64,000 nucleotides of DNA, taken from NCBI RefSeq assembly GCF_014652415.1, contig NZ_BMYT01000003.1:62001-126000 (forward strand), read 5' to 3'. Of the stretch, positions 1 to 9,019 are shown in pieces. Positions within the stretch are counted from its first letter, which is position 1; the number at the start of each line of letters is the position of its first letter. The DNA is from Affinundibacterium macrobrachii. GTDB lineage: Bacteria; Pseudomonadota; Gammaproteobacteria; Burkholderiales; Burkholderiaceae_D. A program made the translations under genes and the position numbers. The notes under the pieces were generated by a model. It saw nothing but the letters and a program-made list of their open reading frames with translations, was not told the origin of the DNA and ran no database searches.

Positions 1-2
1 TA

Positions 3-218
3 GATGTGGTGCTCGCGCAGCGCAAGATGCGCCTCAATACCTTAGCGGAATTAGTCGATATTACACCGCAAAATTTATCCGTTTTAAAGTCAGGTCGAGC
101 AAAAGCGATACGCTTTGATACCTTAGAAAAAATTTGTCACGTACTGCAATGTCAGCCGGGAGATATTTTGGCATTCGATGGGGCGCTCGCGACAACATCT
201 GATAATGAAGTTGATTAA
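3..218 (+). CDS. HTH transcriptional regulator (Cro/C1 type), 5'-truncated by the window
   Basis: This is the C-terminal part of a small DNA-binding regulator of the XRE (YozG-like) type. A helix-turn-helix core is visible: LAELVDITPQNLSVLKSG, then RFDTLEKICHVLQCQPGDIL, the usual recognition-helix and dimer-helix pattern of very short XRE proteins. The reading frame is open to the window edge, and the family normally has 10-15 more residues before the LAQRKM segment. The GTG at position 6 is therefore probably internal and the true start lies outside. An acidic tail follows the domain. It probably acts alone on its own or a neighbouring promoter; its target cannot be read here. Confidence 0.8.
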   Translation, partial: DVVLAQRKMRLNTLAELVDITPQNLSVLKSGRAKAIRFDTLEKICHVLQCQPGDILAFDGALATTSDNEVD

Positions 219-408
219 GCCCGATGTGTCTTGCTGATTGCGCGGTATAGATTATTTTTTGAGCTTAACAGTAGACAAAGTCAAAGTGAATTTTCACGCT
301 CTTCTGACGACCATTCACGCCATGCTAATTGGATTCGTCATATGGAACTGACTGCGGGTGAAAAACTAATTACGATGAATAAACCGACCGTATTAACGAC
401 TTAGCAAC

Positions 409-1491
409 ATGACAAAAACGATTCTAACTTTCCTCTGGCGTGAACTCCGAGTTAGCGGCCCAATGATCATCATCGCCTCTATTCTTCTTAGTCATTTGTT
501 CAAGGAAAAACTTTGGATGATGACAGTTCATACAGTATGTGTTGGCCTTTGCATGCAGGTACTAATCAAGCTTGGTCGACATGGTGGCTGTTACTTTATT
601 CGCAATTACACCAAGCTCGAGCTACAACAAGACTTCGCTTGGCCAGGCTGGCCCTTCATGCTTGCCTGGATTCCTATTGCTTGCATAGGCGGATATCTAA
701 TCGGCGGCAACATCGCTCTCGTGCTCACGGGTGATACTCGAAAATTACAGAATAATGGATACGGTTTAATCATCATCCTGAGCGCTTGCTTGATTGCCGC
801 GCTCGTCAGCACCATCTACCTGTATAGCCGTAACTATATTGCCAGCATGGAAGCATGTAATGCTGCCATTCAACAAAAGGCAACCGAAAGTCACTTACGC
901 TTGCTTCAATCTCAATTAGAACCGCATATGCTTTTCAACACGCTCGCCAACCTACGAGTCCTGATTGAAGTCGATGCTCGTGCGGCACAAGAAATGTTAG
1001 ACCACCTCAACGACTTTCTGCGTTCCAGTCTAAATGGGTCACGTACAACCAATCACAGCCTCGAAGAAGAATTTCAACGCATACAAGATTATCTTGCCTT
1101 AATGAAAATTCGCATGCGTGAACGTCTAAAAATTGAAGTCGAACTTCCTCCGCAACTAAACCGCATTCCAGTACCAGCAATGATTCTTCAACCCTTAGTG
1201 GAAAACGCTATTAAACACGGACTCGAACCAACTGAACATGGTGGCACTATCAGCATTCGAGCAAAAAACCTCAATCAACAACTACATCTTTATGTGCAAG
1301 ACGATGGCTGCGGCACTACCCCTAGCCTCGTCCAGGAACACGGCAGTGATGGTTATGGATTGCAGCATGTCCGTGAACGCCTGCTACATATGTATGGTGA
1401 CAAAGCGATATTCGATATCGTCAATCCTCCTAGCGGTGGCTACATCGCCCATATTCAGCTCCCTATTGACCAAGCGTCTTCTCTATCATGA
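409..1491 (+). CDS. LytS/YehU-type sensor histidine kinase
   Basis: Membrane sensor kinase of the His_kinase (PF06580) family. Hydrophobic helices occupy about residues 1-145. The phosphoacceptor region follows with LQSQLEPHMLFNTLANL, in which H173 is the expected phosphorylated histidine. The C-terminal ATPase domain shows the N box LVENAIKHGLEP and glycine-rich segments (DDGCGTT, GYGLQHVRERL). Kinases of this family signal to LytTR response regulators, and the next gene is exactly that, with a 4-base stop/start overlap (ATGA), so the two are co-translated. The N-terminal helices give no clue to the ligand. The family call is secure; the stimulus is unknown. Confidence 0.92.
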   Translation: MTKTILTFLWRELRVSGPMIIIASILLSHLFKEKLWMMTVHTVCVGLCMQVLIKLGRHGGCYFIRNYTKLELQQDFAWPGWPFMLAWIPIACIGGYLIGGNIALVLTGDTRKLQNNGYGLIIILSACLIAALVSTIYLYSRNYIASMEACNAAIQQKATESHLRLLQSQLEPHMLFNTLANLRVLIEVDARAAQEMLDHLNDFLRSSLNGSRTTNHSLEEEFQRIQDYLALMKIRMRERLKIEVELPPQLNRIPVPAMILQPLVENAIKHGLEPTEHGGTISIRAKNLNQQLHLYVQDDGCGTTPSLVQEHGSDGYGLQHVRERLLHMYGDKAIFDIVNPPSGGYIAHIQLPIDQASSLS

Positions 1492-2276
1492 ACATCACTG
1501 CCCTTATTGCCGAAGATGAACCTTTACTCGCAGAATACTTAGAGCGTGAGTTACAAAAGCTTTGGCCGCAACTAAGCATCGTCGCCAACCTAAGAAACGG
1601 CGTCGCCGCTCTGGAAGTAGGTCTAAAGGAACAAGTCGATATTTTGTTTCTCGACATTAGCATGCCGCTACTCAATGGCCTAGAAGTCGTGGAAGCGCTT
1701 ATGGAGGAGTGGCCGCTTGAAAGCAAAGCCTTGCCTCTAATCGTTTTTGTCACAGCCTACGATCAATATGCGGTACAGGCTTTTGAAAAAGCGGCCTTGG
1801 ATTATCTGATTAAGCCACTGAAGAGTGAACGATTAATGCAAACTTGCCAGCGTCTGCAACAAGCATTGGCACAGAAGACCGCCGTACCGATCACCACCAC
1901 ACTTGAGCAACTCGCTGGTCTATTTAAGGCGACGTCAACGGTCAATCACGGCTACCTTCGAAATCTACAAGCTAGCAGCGGCAACACCGTGTATTTTGTA
2001 GCGCTCGACGAGGTACTTTACATTGAAGCTATCGACAAATACCTCAAAGTTGTCACACCCGATCGCGAGCACTATATACGCGCGACGCTAAGAGAACTTA
2101 AGGCGCAACTCGATCCTGAACAATTCTGGCAAATCCATCGTTCCACTTTAGTGCAAGTCAACGCGATAGAACGCGCTACTCGCCAAGAATCCGGTACCTT
2201 GATTATCCATTTGCGACAACACGCCGATCAACTCAAGGTCAGCAGACTTTATGCGCATCTTTTTTCAGGAAGATAA
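1488..2276 (+). CDS. LytTR-family response regulator
   Basis: Two-domain response regulator. The N-terminal receiver domain (about 1-125) has the acidic pocket (E9, D10), the phosphoacceptor D56 in LFLDISMP, the conserved Thr/Ala in FVTAYD and the Lys in YLIKPLK. The C-terminal LytTR domain (about 160-262) shows VLYIEAIDKYLKV and the FWQIHRSTLVQVNAI signature, which binds DNA with beta strands. It overlaps the kinase gene by 4 bases and is its cognate partner. Its regulon is not visible, but the DUF4386-like gene starting 67 bases downstream is a reasonable candidate target because LytTR systems often control adjacent membrane-protein genes. Confidence 0.93.
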   Translation: MNITALIAEDEPLLAEYLERELQKLWPQLSIVANLRNGVAALEVGLKEQVDILFLDISMPLLNGLEVVEALMEEWPLESKALPLIVFVTAYDQYAVQAFEKAALDYLIKPLKSERLMQTCQRLQQALAQKTAVPITTTLEQLAGLFKATSTVNHGYLRNLQASSGNTVYFVALDEVLYIEAIDKYLKVVTPDREHYIRATLRELKAQLDPEQFWQIHRSTLVQVNAIERATRQESGTLIIHLRQHADQLKVSRLYAHLFSGR

Positions 2277-2343
2277 TTGTGCGCATAAATAATCAATTAT
2301 TCACTAAACAGTTGCTTGGCAGGTACTTCAATTAGGAGAAAAC

Positions 2344-2991
2344 ATGTTGAACAATTTTCAAAAAATCGCAGGTGTCGCCGCCTTATGCGAGGCGCTCATT
2401 TACATCACTCTATTTGTCTTATACGGGACAGTCTTAGCCATGCCAGCAGGACTCGATTCCGCACAAAAGCTAGGCTTTTTAGAGAGTCATCACAACTTAC
2501 TCTTTTTCAGCAATCTTCTTGGCTATGTGGTCTTTGGCATACTGCTAGCAGTCTTGGTCCTAGCACTGCATGAACGACTAAAAAATGGGGCGAACACGCT
2601 CTCGCAACTCGCAGCAATCTTCGGTGTATTGTGGGTTGGTCTTGTCATCACAAGTGGTATGTTGGCAAACATAGGTTTAAATGCCGTGCTTAAACTCAGT
2701 CTCACCGAGCCAGAACAAACACGCGCGCTGTGGCTGAACGTGACGACGATGACAGAAGCTTTGGGTGGTGGGAACGAGATCGTTGGTGGTTTGTGGGTTT
2801 TACTGATTAGCTGCGCAGGGCTCAAAGCGAAAGTGCTAGCCGAAAAACTTCATTATTTTGGTATTGCAGTTGGCGTTACCGGCATCGCAACTTACTATCC
2901 AGCGGCAGGACTCACCGAGCTATTCGGTATCAGTCAAATTATTTGGTTTGGATTTCTTGGTGTGGCGATGCTAAGACGGCATCAAGACTGA
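2344..2991 (+). CDS. DUF4386-like membrane protein
   Basis: A 215-residue integral membrane protein with about six hydrophobic segments (roughly 8-30, 53-75, 85-108, 135-155, 167-190, 195-212). The opening FQKIAGVAALCEALIYI and the LGGGNEIVGGLWVLL segment resemble DUF4386 proteins, which have no established biochemical role. A good ribosome-binding site (AGGAG) precedes the ATG. It lies just after the LytS/LytTR pair on the same strand, so it may be a target or part of the same unit. Function unknown. Confidence 0.75.
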   Translation: MLNNFQKIAGVAALCEALIYITLFVLYGTVLAMPAGLDSAQKLGFLESHHNLLFFSNLLGYVVFGILLAVLVLALHERLKNGANTLSQLAAIFGVLWVGLVITSGMLANIGLNAVLKLSLTEPEQTRALWLNVTTMTEALGGGNEIVGGLWVLLISCAGLKAKVLAEKLHYFGIAVGVTGIATYYPAAGLTELFGISQIIWFGFLGVAMLRRHQD

Positions 2992-3096
2992 TTTACTATG
3001 TTCTAAGCAGATTGCTAAGCACCAGCCCGATCGTACTATGCGGCCAAGACCTCGACACAAAATTTGCAGAGATCTGGCGGAGTACCAATGCAGAAA

Positions 3097-3561
3097 TTAA
3101 GACTCAGCGTAAGGATTTGCTAATCCCAAACTCGCTAAGATTTCGACTTCTAAGGCTTCCATTTCTTCCGCCTCTTCATCGGTTTCGTGATCGTATCCTT
3201 GTGCATGCAAAACACCGTGTACGACTAAATGCTGAGCATGTTCGAGCACTGTTTTCTTTTGCTCTTTGGCTTCTTTTTCCAACACGTCGGTACACAAAAT
3301 AATATCGGCTTGCGTCACTTCTGCATCACTATCTTCGGTGTAGGCAAACGTTAATACATTGGTCGCGTAATCTTTGCCGCGATAATCACGATTAAGAATT
3401 TGCCCTTCTTCTGCGTCAACGATGCGTAGCGTCAGTTCTGCGGGGAAGAACAAAGCCGCTTGTATCGTTTTGCGCAGCAAAGGTCGCGTCAATACCTCCT
3501 TCAAACGCTCATCAGCGTATTGCACGGATAGATTTAATTTGTGTTTAGGAGTAGTTGCCAT
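3097..3561 (-). CDS. ybeY: Endoribonuclease YbeY
   Basis: Single-strand-specific, zinc-dependent endoribonuclease that matures the 3' end of 16S rRNA and takes part in ribosome quality control. The zinc motif [11 protein letters not shown] (H115, H119, H125) is intact, followed by the usual acidic segment [11 protein letters not shown]. The internal signature [17 protein letters not shown] is also present. Length (154 aa) is normal. It lies 20 bases downstream of phoH, the common phoH-ybeY pairing. The corC gene that often follows is absent; instead a convergent unrelated gene ends 105 bases away. Confidence 0.96.
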   Translation of the reverse strand: MATTPKHKLNLSVQYADERLKEVLTRPLLRKTIQAALFFPAELTLRIVDAEEGQILNRDYRGKDYATNVLTFAYTEDSDAEVTQADIILCTDVLEKEAKEQKKTVLEHAQHLVVHGVLHAQGYDHETDEEAEEMEALEVEILASLGLANPYAES

Positions 3562-3581
3562 CGTTTTCTACGCTATCTATT

Positions 3582-4760
3582 TTATCGACGTCGAGGTTTC
3601 GTCATTGCCGTAGCTTGTTTCAAGCTGACTATTTCTGCATCTTGCTGATCTTGATGTTGGGTAGCTTCTTCATAGGCGTCAACGATGCGACCAACTAAAG
3701 GATGACGCACCACGTCCACACTCGTAAATTGATTAAAAGCGATGCCGCGCACATTGCGCAAAACCTGACAAGCATCCACCAAGCCGCTCTTTTGATGGCG
3801 CTGCAAATCAATCTGGGTAACGTCGCCAGTAACGACCGCCTTACTACCAAATCCTATGCGGGTCAAAAACATTTTCATTTGTTCTGGCGTGGTGTTTTGT
3901 GCCTCATCCAAGATAATGAAAGAATGATTCAAAGTGCGGCCACGCATATAAGCCAGTGGTGCAATCTCAATCACCTGTTTTTCAAACATTTTTTGGGTGC
4001 GATCAAAGCCCAGTAAATCGTACAAAGCATCATACAAAGGACGCAAATAAGGATCGACCTTTTGTGCTAAGTCACCGGGCAAGAAACCGAGACGCTCGCC
4101 TGCTTCTACCGCTGGACGCGTCAACACAATACGTTTAACTGCATCACGTTCTAAAGCATCAACTGCGCAAGCCACTGCCAAGTAGGTCTTACCGGTACCC
4201 GCTGGGCCAACACCGAAAGTAATATCGTGTTCGAGTATCGCTTTGAGATAAGTATTCTGATGTGGAGTCCGTCCACGCAAATCACTGCGACGGGTTTTAA
4301 GTATTGGACTTTCTAAAGCCTCTTCCACTGCTAGTGGTGCGACTTTTTTCACCACATTTTTTGAAGTAGCGCTAGTCTTTGCTGTGGTTTTTGTCGTGGC
4401 TTTTGTGCTACGACGTTTTGCAGGCGCAGATTCATCATCTTCTGTACTAGCCGCAAAACCTGATTCAGTCGCTTTCTGCAAGCTACTCGCTGCACGTTGT
4501 TCTACCAATGCCAACTGAACTTCATCGATGGTAATGATTTTTTTTGCTTGAGCGTAAAACTTTTCCAGTAACTCCAAACCCTTTTCCGCATTGTGCCCGC
4601 TCACAATAAATTTCTCACCACGGCGGAAAATACTCAAATCTAAGGCAGCAGAAATTTGACGCAGATTTTCATCCAAAGGACCGCACAAATGCGCGAGCCG
4701 TAAGTTATCTAGCGGCTGTGGAACAAAATACAAAACGGGAACGGGTGTATTCGTTTTCAA
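3582..4760 (-). CDS. phoH: PhoH-family ATPase
   Basis: Cytoplasmic P-loop ATPase of the PhoH (PhoL/YbeZ) type, a predicted RNA-linked partner of YbeY. Walker A is [11 protein letters not shown] (about residue 187), Walker B is FIILDEAQN, and the sensor region is [11 protein letters not shown]. The N-terminal domain carries [10 protein letters not shown]. Between them, at about residues 95-150, lies a Lys/Thr/Ala/Ser-rich low-complexity linker that makes the protein (392 aa) longer than the usual 320-350. The start must be TTG at 4760: no in-frame ATG exists between the upstream stop and the conserved N-terminal domain. Order miaB-phoH-ybeY is standard for Burkholderiales. Confidence 0.95.
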   Translation of the reverse strand: MKTNTPVPVLYFVPQPLDNLRLAHLCGPLDENLRQISAALDLSIFRRGEKFIVSGHNAEKGLELLEKFYAQAKKIITIDEVQLALVEQRAASSLQKATESGFAASTEDDESAPAKRRSTKATTKTTAKTSATSKNVVKKVAPLAVEEALESPILKTRRSDLRGRTPHQNTYLKAILEHDITFGVGPAGTGKTYLAVACAVDALERDAVKRIVLTRPAVEAGERLGFLPGDLAQKVDPYLRPLYDALYDLLGFDRTQKMFEKQVIEIAPLAYMRGRTLNHSFIILDEAQNTTPEQMKMFLTRIGFGSKAVVTGDVTQIDLQRHQKSGLVDACQVLRNVRGIAFNQFTSVDVVRHPLVGRIVDAYEEATQHQDQQDAEIVSLKQATAMTKPRRR

Positions 4761-4803
4761 AATGTTTAATTTTCTAAAATAAAATCAGTAGCAACACTAA
4801 TAG

Positions 4804-4931
4804 TCCCCTCCCCCTTAAAAGGGAGGGGGGGAGGGCTAGGGTGGGGATGGGTTATAGTCACAAAACCAGCGGTGCCTATTGGTCAATTTAAACCCATCCC
4901 CATCCCTGCCTTCCCCTTGAAGGGGAAGGAG
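4804..4931. repeat. Dispersed palindromic element, copy 1 (inverted orientation)
   Basis: About 128 bp between phoH and miaB, with two C-rich or G-rich arms that are each a small hairpin (for example TTCCCCTTGAAGGGGAA) and are also complementary to each other through GGGGATGGGTT / AACCCATCCCC. The centre of about 35 bases is not conserved. The same element occurs at 10328-10446 and 24345-24465 in the opposite orientation. Layout resembles paired REP (BIME-like) elements. It contains no reading frame. Confidence 0.85.
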
Positions 4932-5005
4932 TATTTCATCGCGCGACAACTCCACAAATCAAACCATCTCGCCCTACTTTTCTAACTGAGCAAAACTGAG
5001 CAAAA

Positions 5006-6331
5006 CTAATCGACCAACTCACCACGCAATGAATAATTATAAGATTCGGTTACGCGTGTATTCACCAAGGTACCGATCAATTCTTTGCTACCGGCAAAAT
5101 TCACCACGCGATTATTTTCGGTACGACCTTGTAATTCATTTGGATCTTTCACCGAAGGGCCTTCTACCAAAATACGTTGTATCGTACCTATCATCGCATT
5201 GCTGTACTTCTTGGTATTCGCGTCAATCACCGACTGCAAAAATTGCAAACGCTTAAGCTTTAAAGGCGCTGGCGTGGTGTCTTCCAAACTAGCGGCTGGC
5301 GTACCTGGGCGCGCGCTGAAAATAAAGCTGAAACTATTGTCAAATTCGACGTCTTTAATCAACTTCATCAAGGCATCAAAATCTTCATCCGTTTCACCTG
5401 GAAAGCCGACGATAAAATCGGAAGAGATATGCATGTTCGGACGCACTGCCTTCAACTTGCGAATCACAGACTTATATTCAAGTGAGGTATAGCCACGCTT
5501 CATCGCTGCCAAGATTCGATCCGAGCCATGCTGTGCTGGCAAATAGACGTGATCCACCAATTTCGGGATCTTGGCATAAGCATCGATCAAGCGTTGATTG
5601 AATTCTTTCGGGTGGCTAGTCACAAAACGAATGCGTTCGATTTGTGGAAATTCTGCGATGTATTCCAATAACAAAGCGAAATCTGCGATCTCGCCATCAT
5701 CCATCACACCACGATAGGCATTGACGTTTTGTCCTAACAAGCTGATTTCTTTAATACCCTGCTCCGCTAAGCCAGCGACTTCGACTAACACGTCATTGAA
5801 TGGACGCGAGACTTCTTCACCGCGAGTATAAGGCACCACGCAATAACTGCAATATTTTGAGCAACCTTCCATAATCGACACAAAGGCGGTAGAGCCTTCA
5901 ACCTTCGCTGGTGGCAAGTGATCAAATTTTTCAATTTCTGGAAAACTAATATCGACTTGTGAGCGACCTGAATCGCGTCTGTCTTTGATCAATTGTGGCA
6001 AACGGTGCAAAGTCTGCGGCCCAAACACCACGTCGACATACGGTGCACGACGCACGATTGCTTCACCTTCTTGTGAAGCGACACAGCCACCAACACCAAT
6101 CAACAAATCAGGATTCGATTTTTTCAATTCACGCAGACGACCAAGATCCGAAAAAACTTTTTCCGACGCTTTCTCACGCACGCTACAGGTGTTGAGCAAA
6201 ATCACATCGGCTTCTTCCGGTTTATCGGTTTTGATCATGCCATCAGTTGCCGCCAACACGTCTTGCATCTTGTCCGAGTCATACTCGTTCATTTGGCAAC
6301 CAAAGGTTTTGATAAATACTTTCTTCTGCAT
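5006..6331 (-). CDS. miaB: tRNA-2-methylthio-N6-dimethylallyladenosine synthase MiaB
   Basis: Radical-SAM methylthiotransferase that adds the 2-methylthio group to i6A37 of tRNAs reading UNN codons. Three cysteines of the N-terminal UPF0004 domain are visible ([29 protein letters not shown]), followed by the radical-SAM cluster [17 protein letters not shown] and a C-terminal TRAM domain (about 375-441) for tRNA binding. Length 441 matches the family. It starts the minus-strand miaB-phoH-ybeY unit, interrupted by a palindromic repeat between miaB and phoH. Confidence 0.97.
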   Translation of the reverse strand: MQKKVFIKTFGCQMNEYDSDKMQDVLAATDGMIKTDKPEEADVILLNTCSVREKASEKVFSDLGRLRELKKSNPDLLIGVGGCVASQEGEAIVRRAPYVDVVFGPQTLHRLPQLIKDRRDSGRSQVDISFPEIEKFDHLPPAKVEGSTAFVSIMEGCSKYCSYCVVPYTRGEEVSRPFNDVLVEVAGLAEQGIKEISLLGQNVNAYRGVMDDGEIADFALLLEYIAEFPQIERIRFVTSHPKEFNQRLIDAYAKIPKLVDHVYLPAQHGSDRILAAMKRGYTSLEYKSVIRKLKAVRPNMHISSDFIVGFPGETDEDFDALMKLIKDVEFDNSFSFIFSARPGTPAASLEDTTPAPLKLKRLQFLQSVIDANTKKYSNAMIGTIQRILVEGPSVKDPNELQGRTENNRVVNFAGSKELIGTLVNTRVTESYNYSLRGELVD

Positions 6332-6457
6332 GGAACTAAGGTCTTCCTACTATCGATAAATTACAATTAAGTACAAATGCTGAAAAGCGCACTCAAGATT
6401 TGCTGGTCGACCGTTACAACAATTTGCAAACAGTTGAGACGCAAAATGCGCGGCGAT

Positions 6458-6805
6458 CTAATTCTTTTTGGGCAAAGCTTGACGCGCCTCTTCTGCGGTC
6501 AATACCCATATTTTTTGAATTTCACCAAATTCGTTTTCTACGTAGTTGATCACAATATTACGTACATCGACACTGGCGAGCGTCAAGGTCAAATTGTCTT
6601 CACTATAAATACGCAAAGCTGGTGTGTGTTGGCGTAGTTTGCCATCAATTACCAATTCCGCTAATGCCGTGGTGCTGAGTTTTCCGCGCTTCACATCGAT
6701 AGGAAACTGACGCTCCATCTGCATTGCATTCGCGTTTATCATCATGCCAAGAAACGCAATGACCGCACTGAGCACAGTTAATCGTAGAGATTTATTATTT
6801 AACAT
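6458..6805 (-). CDS. Secreted conserved hypothetical protein
   Basis: A 115-residue protein with a typical Sec signal peptide (hydrophobic LRLTVLSAVIAFLGMMI, cleavage likely after ANA near residue 28). The mature part has a FPIDVKRGKL opening and an IQKIWVLTAEEARQAL C-terminal motif. I associate these with a Burkholderiales family of small periplasmic proteins of unknown role, from memory only. I prefer the ATG at 6805; a TTG four codons upstream (6817) would also keep the frame. It lies 126 bases beyond the miaB start on the same strand. Confidence 0.7.
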   Translation of the reverse strand: MLNNKSLRLTVLSAVIAFLGMMINANAMQMERQFPIDVKRGKLSTTALAELVIDGKLRQHTPALRIYSEDNLTLTLASVDVRNIVINYVENEFGEIQKIWVLTAEEARQALPKKN

Positions 6806-7143
6806 GCTGACACCCAATTAGTATCCGATCAATGATATTAAGACTTGCACACAATTGCATCGACTTGTGCCCGTCTTCACATGCTTACATTGCGGGGGAA
6901 AAGGCAAAACATCAACAATGCACGACGAGACCTACTCTATACCGTTCATATCTTTTTTCGTAATTCCTAATATTCTTAAAAATCAATTAGTTACGAAGGC
7001 AAACTACATCAACAAGGGCGACAGTTTAACACAGAGCGTTGTTTTCTTCGCGCTTTAGACTTAGCTGAGCACTGAACCGTTTTGCTAGATGATGCGTTCT
7101 AGAAAAATCTGGGATAATGGCGAAAAATGTTTTTGGATAACCA
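6806..7143. other. Intergenic region between divergent genes
   Basis: About 340 bases separating the minus-strand secreted protein from the plus-strand flavin reductase. I see no convincing gene, repeat or RNA. A possible -10 hexamer (GATAAT within CTGGGATAATGG near 7113-7124) lies just upstream of the reductase gene, without a clear -35 box. Confidence 0.5.
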
Positions 7144-7653
7144 ATGCTAACGCCGACCAGCACCGCACTCCCGCCAGATTTTGATAGTCGCCATTTTCGC
7201 CATGCTTTATCGCAATTTGCGACTGGCATCACTGTCATTACAACGCGTCTCAACGAGCAAAAATTTCTAGGTTTAACTGCTAGTTCTTTTAATTCTGTCT
7301 CACTTGATCCACCGTTGGTGATTTGGAGTTTAGGCGACCGTGCCCAAAGCATGCCGATTTTTACGCAAAATACTCATTACGTCGTTAACGTGCTGGCAGC
7401 GGATCAACGTCATCTGGCGGAACAATTTGCCAGCCGCGTAGAAGATCGCTTTGCGGGTGTGGAATACAGTCTTTCACGTACCGGATTACCCATACTTAAA
7501 GGTGCTTCTGCTTGGTTTGAATGCTTTAATCGCAGCCGTTATCCGGAAGGCGACCACGTTATTTTTGTCGGCGAAGTCGAACAATGTGCGTTCAAAAATC
7601 AAGCTCCACTTGTCTATCATCACGGTCAATTCTTGACCAGTAAAGCTTTATGA
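7144..7653 (+). CDS. Flavin reductase family protein
   Basis: A 169-residue FMN-binding split-barrel protein of the HpaC/flavin-reductase-like family, which reduces free flavin with NAD(P)H to feed a monooxygenase. Visible signatures are FRHALSQFATGITVITT, the flavin-binding LTASSFNSVSLDPPLVIWSL and the C-terminal GDHVIFVGEVE. No partner oxygenase lies nearby, so the electron acceptor is unknown. The next gene begins within its stop codon (ATGA overlap), implying translational coupling with a SemiSWEET protein. Confidence 0.9.
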   Translation: MLTPTSTALPPDFDSRHFRHALSQFATGITVITTRLNEQKFLGLTASSFNSVSLDPPLVIWSLGDRAQSMPIFTQNTHYVVNVLAADQRHLAEQFASRVEDRFAGVEYSLSRTGLPILKGASAWFECFNRSRYPEGDHVIFVGEVEQCAFKNQAPLVYHHGQFLTSKAL

Positions 7654-7904
7654 ATTCTATCGATATTATCGGCTACGTCGCTGCATTTTTAACGACTAGC
7701 GCGTTCATCCCACAAGCATGGCTCACGTGGCGTCGCAAACGGGCTGAAGGTGTTTCGCTCGGCATGTATTGCATTATGGTTGCCGGCACCGTTGGTTGGC
7801 TGATCTACGGCATCATGCTTGGCGCTTGGCCTATCATCGTGGCGAATGTAATTTCGCTCTCGCTATCGGCGTTTATCTTAGTAATGAAGTTAATTTATAA
7901 GTAA
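7650..7904 (+). CDS. SemiSWEET-type transporter
   Basis: An 84-residue membrane protein with three transmembrane helices and the PQ-loop motif (AFIPQAWLTWRRKRAEGVS), as in SemiSWEETs, which dimerise to move small sugars or other solutes. Helices span about 5-22, 38-58 and 62-81. The start overlaps the flavin-reductase stop by 4 bases, so the two are co-translated; the functional link is not obvious. Substrate cannot be inferred. Confidence 0.85.
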   Translation: MNSIDIIGYVAAFLTTSAFIPQAWLTWRRKRAEGVSLGMYCIMVAGTVGWLIYGIMLGAWPIIVANVISLSLSAFILVMKLIYK

Positions 7905-7975
7905 TTGGCTTTATCAAGATCTTTGTACACGAATTGGAGCTGTCCAGATCGTCAACCTCAATTCAAATCCGCTAA

Positions 7976-9001
7976 TTAATTGATTAGCAGACGCTCCAAC
8001 ACACCCTGCGAATCAAACGCTGCGCGGCGTAGCCTGTCAGCCACACCTTGCCATTCACGTCCGACTGGCAAACCTTCTACCAAAATGATATCGGCGCCGA
8101 CGTGATCAAGCTCACGTAAATCTGCGTACAGATCATGTGCATAAGAAATCGGATCAGGATTTAATTGACGCCAGCCTTGTAATTGCGCATTGGCGCTATG
8201 CGGCTGATAAGCCATCACGGCGACACGTTTGCCCACAATCAGTAATTGATTAACGGTCGATTCCAAGTCTTCAACAGCGACCATCGCCACCGGCGTACTC
8301 GGTGCGTAATGTGCTTCTAATGTACCCGATGCACGTGGGGCAGCTTGATCTGGTGCATTCACCGCCCTGCCTAATACTTGTTCCAATTGCAGCGCGCTGA
8401 TATGGCCCGGGCGTAACAGCACAGGACCATGCGTTGCTAAGCGGCTCATATCAACGATCGTTGATTCTATGCCGACGTCGCTTTGTCCACCGTCAAGCAC
8501 AGCAGCGATCATGCCGCTCGCAATTTCAGCAGGAAACTCTTCAATGACGTGCTCAGCCTTGGTTGGACTGACATGCCCAAACTTGTTTGCCGATGGTGCC
8601 GCGACGCCGCCCTGGCCATCTTTAAACGCACGCAATAAAGCTTGTGCCACTGGATGTGATGGACAACGAATGCCTATCGAATCTTGACCACCAGATACCG
8701 CATCAGGGATATGCTCGGCGCGCTTCAAAATCAAGGTTAAAGGACCAGGCCAAAATGCATCGATCAATGCTTGCGCTGGTGTAGGGATCTCTTGCACCCA
8801 ATAACTGATATCTGCTTCTGGCGCGACGTGCACAATCACAGGATGATTCGATGGACGTCCTTTGGCTTGATAGATATTCGCGACAGCATCAATGTTTTCT
8901 GCGTCGGCACCAAGTCCGTACACCGTCTCCGTCGGAAAGCCAACTAAGGCACCTTGTTCTAAGGCGCGAGCAGCTGCCAGAATTTGCTCAGTAGAATTCA
9001 A
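7976..9001 (-). CDS. Threonylcarbamoyl-AMP synthase (Sua5/YwlC type)
   Basis: Makes threonylcarbamoyl-AMP from Thr, bicarbonate and ATP for the t6A37 tRNA modification. It is the long two-domain Sua5 form: an N-terminal YrdC domain (about 1-200; GFPTETVYGLGADA, KGRPSNHPVIVHV, APSANKFGHVSPT) and a C-terminal Sua5 domain (about 235-341; SGTLEAHYAPSTPVAMV). No in-frame ATG precedes the domain. Of two TTG candidates (9007 and 9001), the one at 9001 has a GAGG ribosome-binding site six bases away, so I chose it. It lies 18 bases after purK and ends the pgk-to-sua5 minus-strand block. Confidence 0.93.
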   Translation of the reverse strand: MNSTEQILAAARALEQGALVGFPTETVYGLGADAENIDAVANIYQAKGRPSNHPVIVHVAPEADISYWVQEIPTPAQALIDAFWPGPLTLILKRAEHIPDAVSGGQDSIGIRCPSHPVAQALLRAFKDGQGGVAAPSANKFGHVSPTKAEHVIEEFPAEIASGMIAAVLDGGQSDVGIESTIVDMSRLATHGPVLLRPGHISALQLEQVLGRAVNAPDQAAPRASGTLEAHYAPSTPVAMVAVEDLESTVNQLLIVGKRVAVMAYQPHSANAQLQGWRQLNPDPISYAHDLYADLRELDHVGADIILVEGLPVGREWQGVADRLRRAAFDSQGVLERLLIN

Positions 9002-9019
9002 TCTCAACCTCGGTCGTGA

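Noticed and set aside
381-402. AAACCG(A)CCGTATTAACGACT near the histidine kinase, almost matching 20260-20279
   Set aside because: The exact shared part is only about 14 bases, which is expected by chance in a 64 kb window, and the second copy is inside a gene end.
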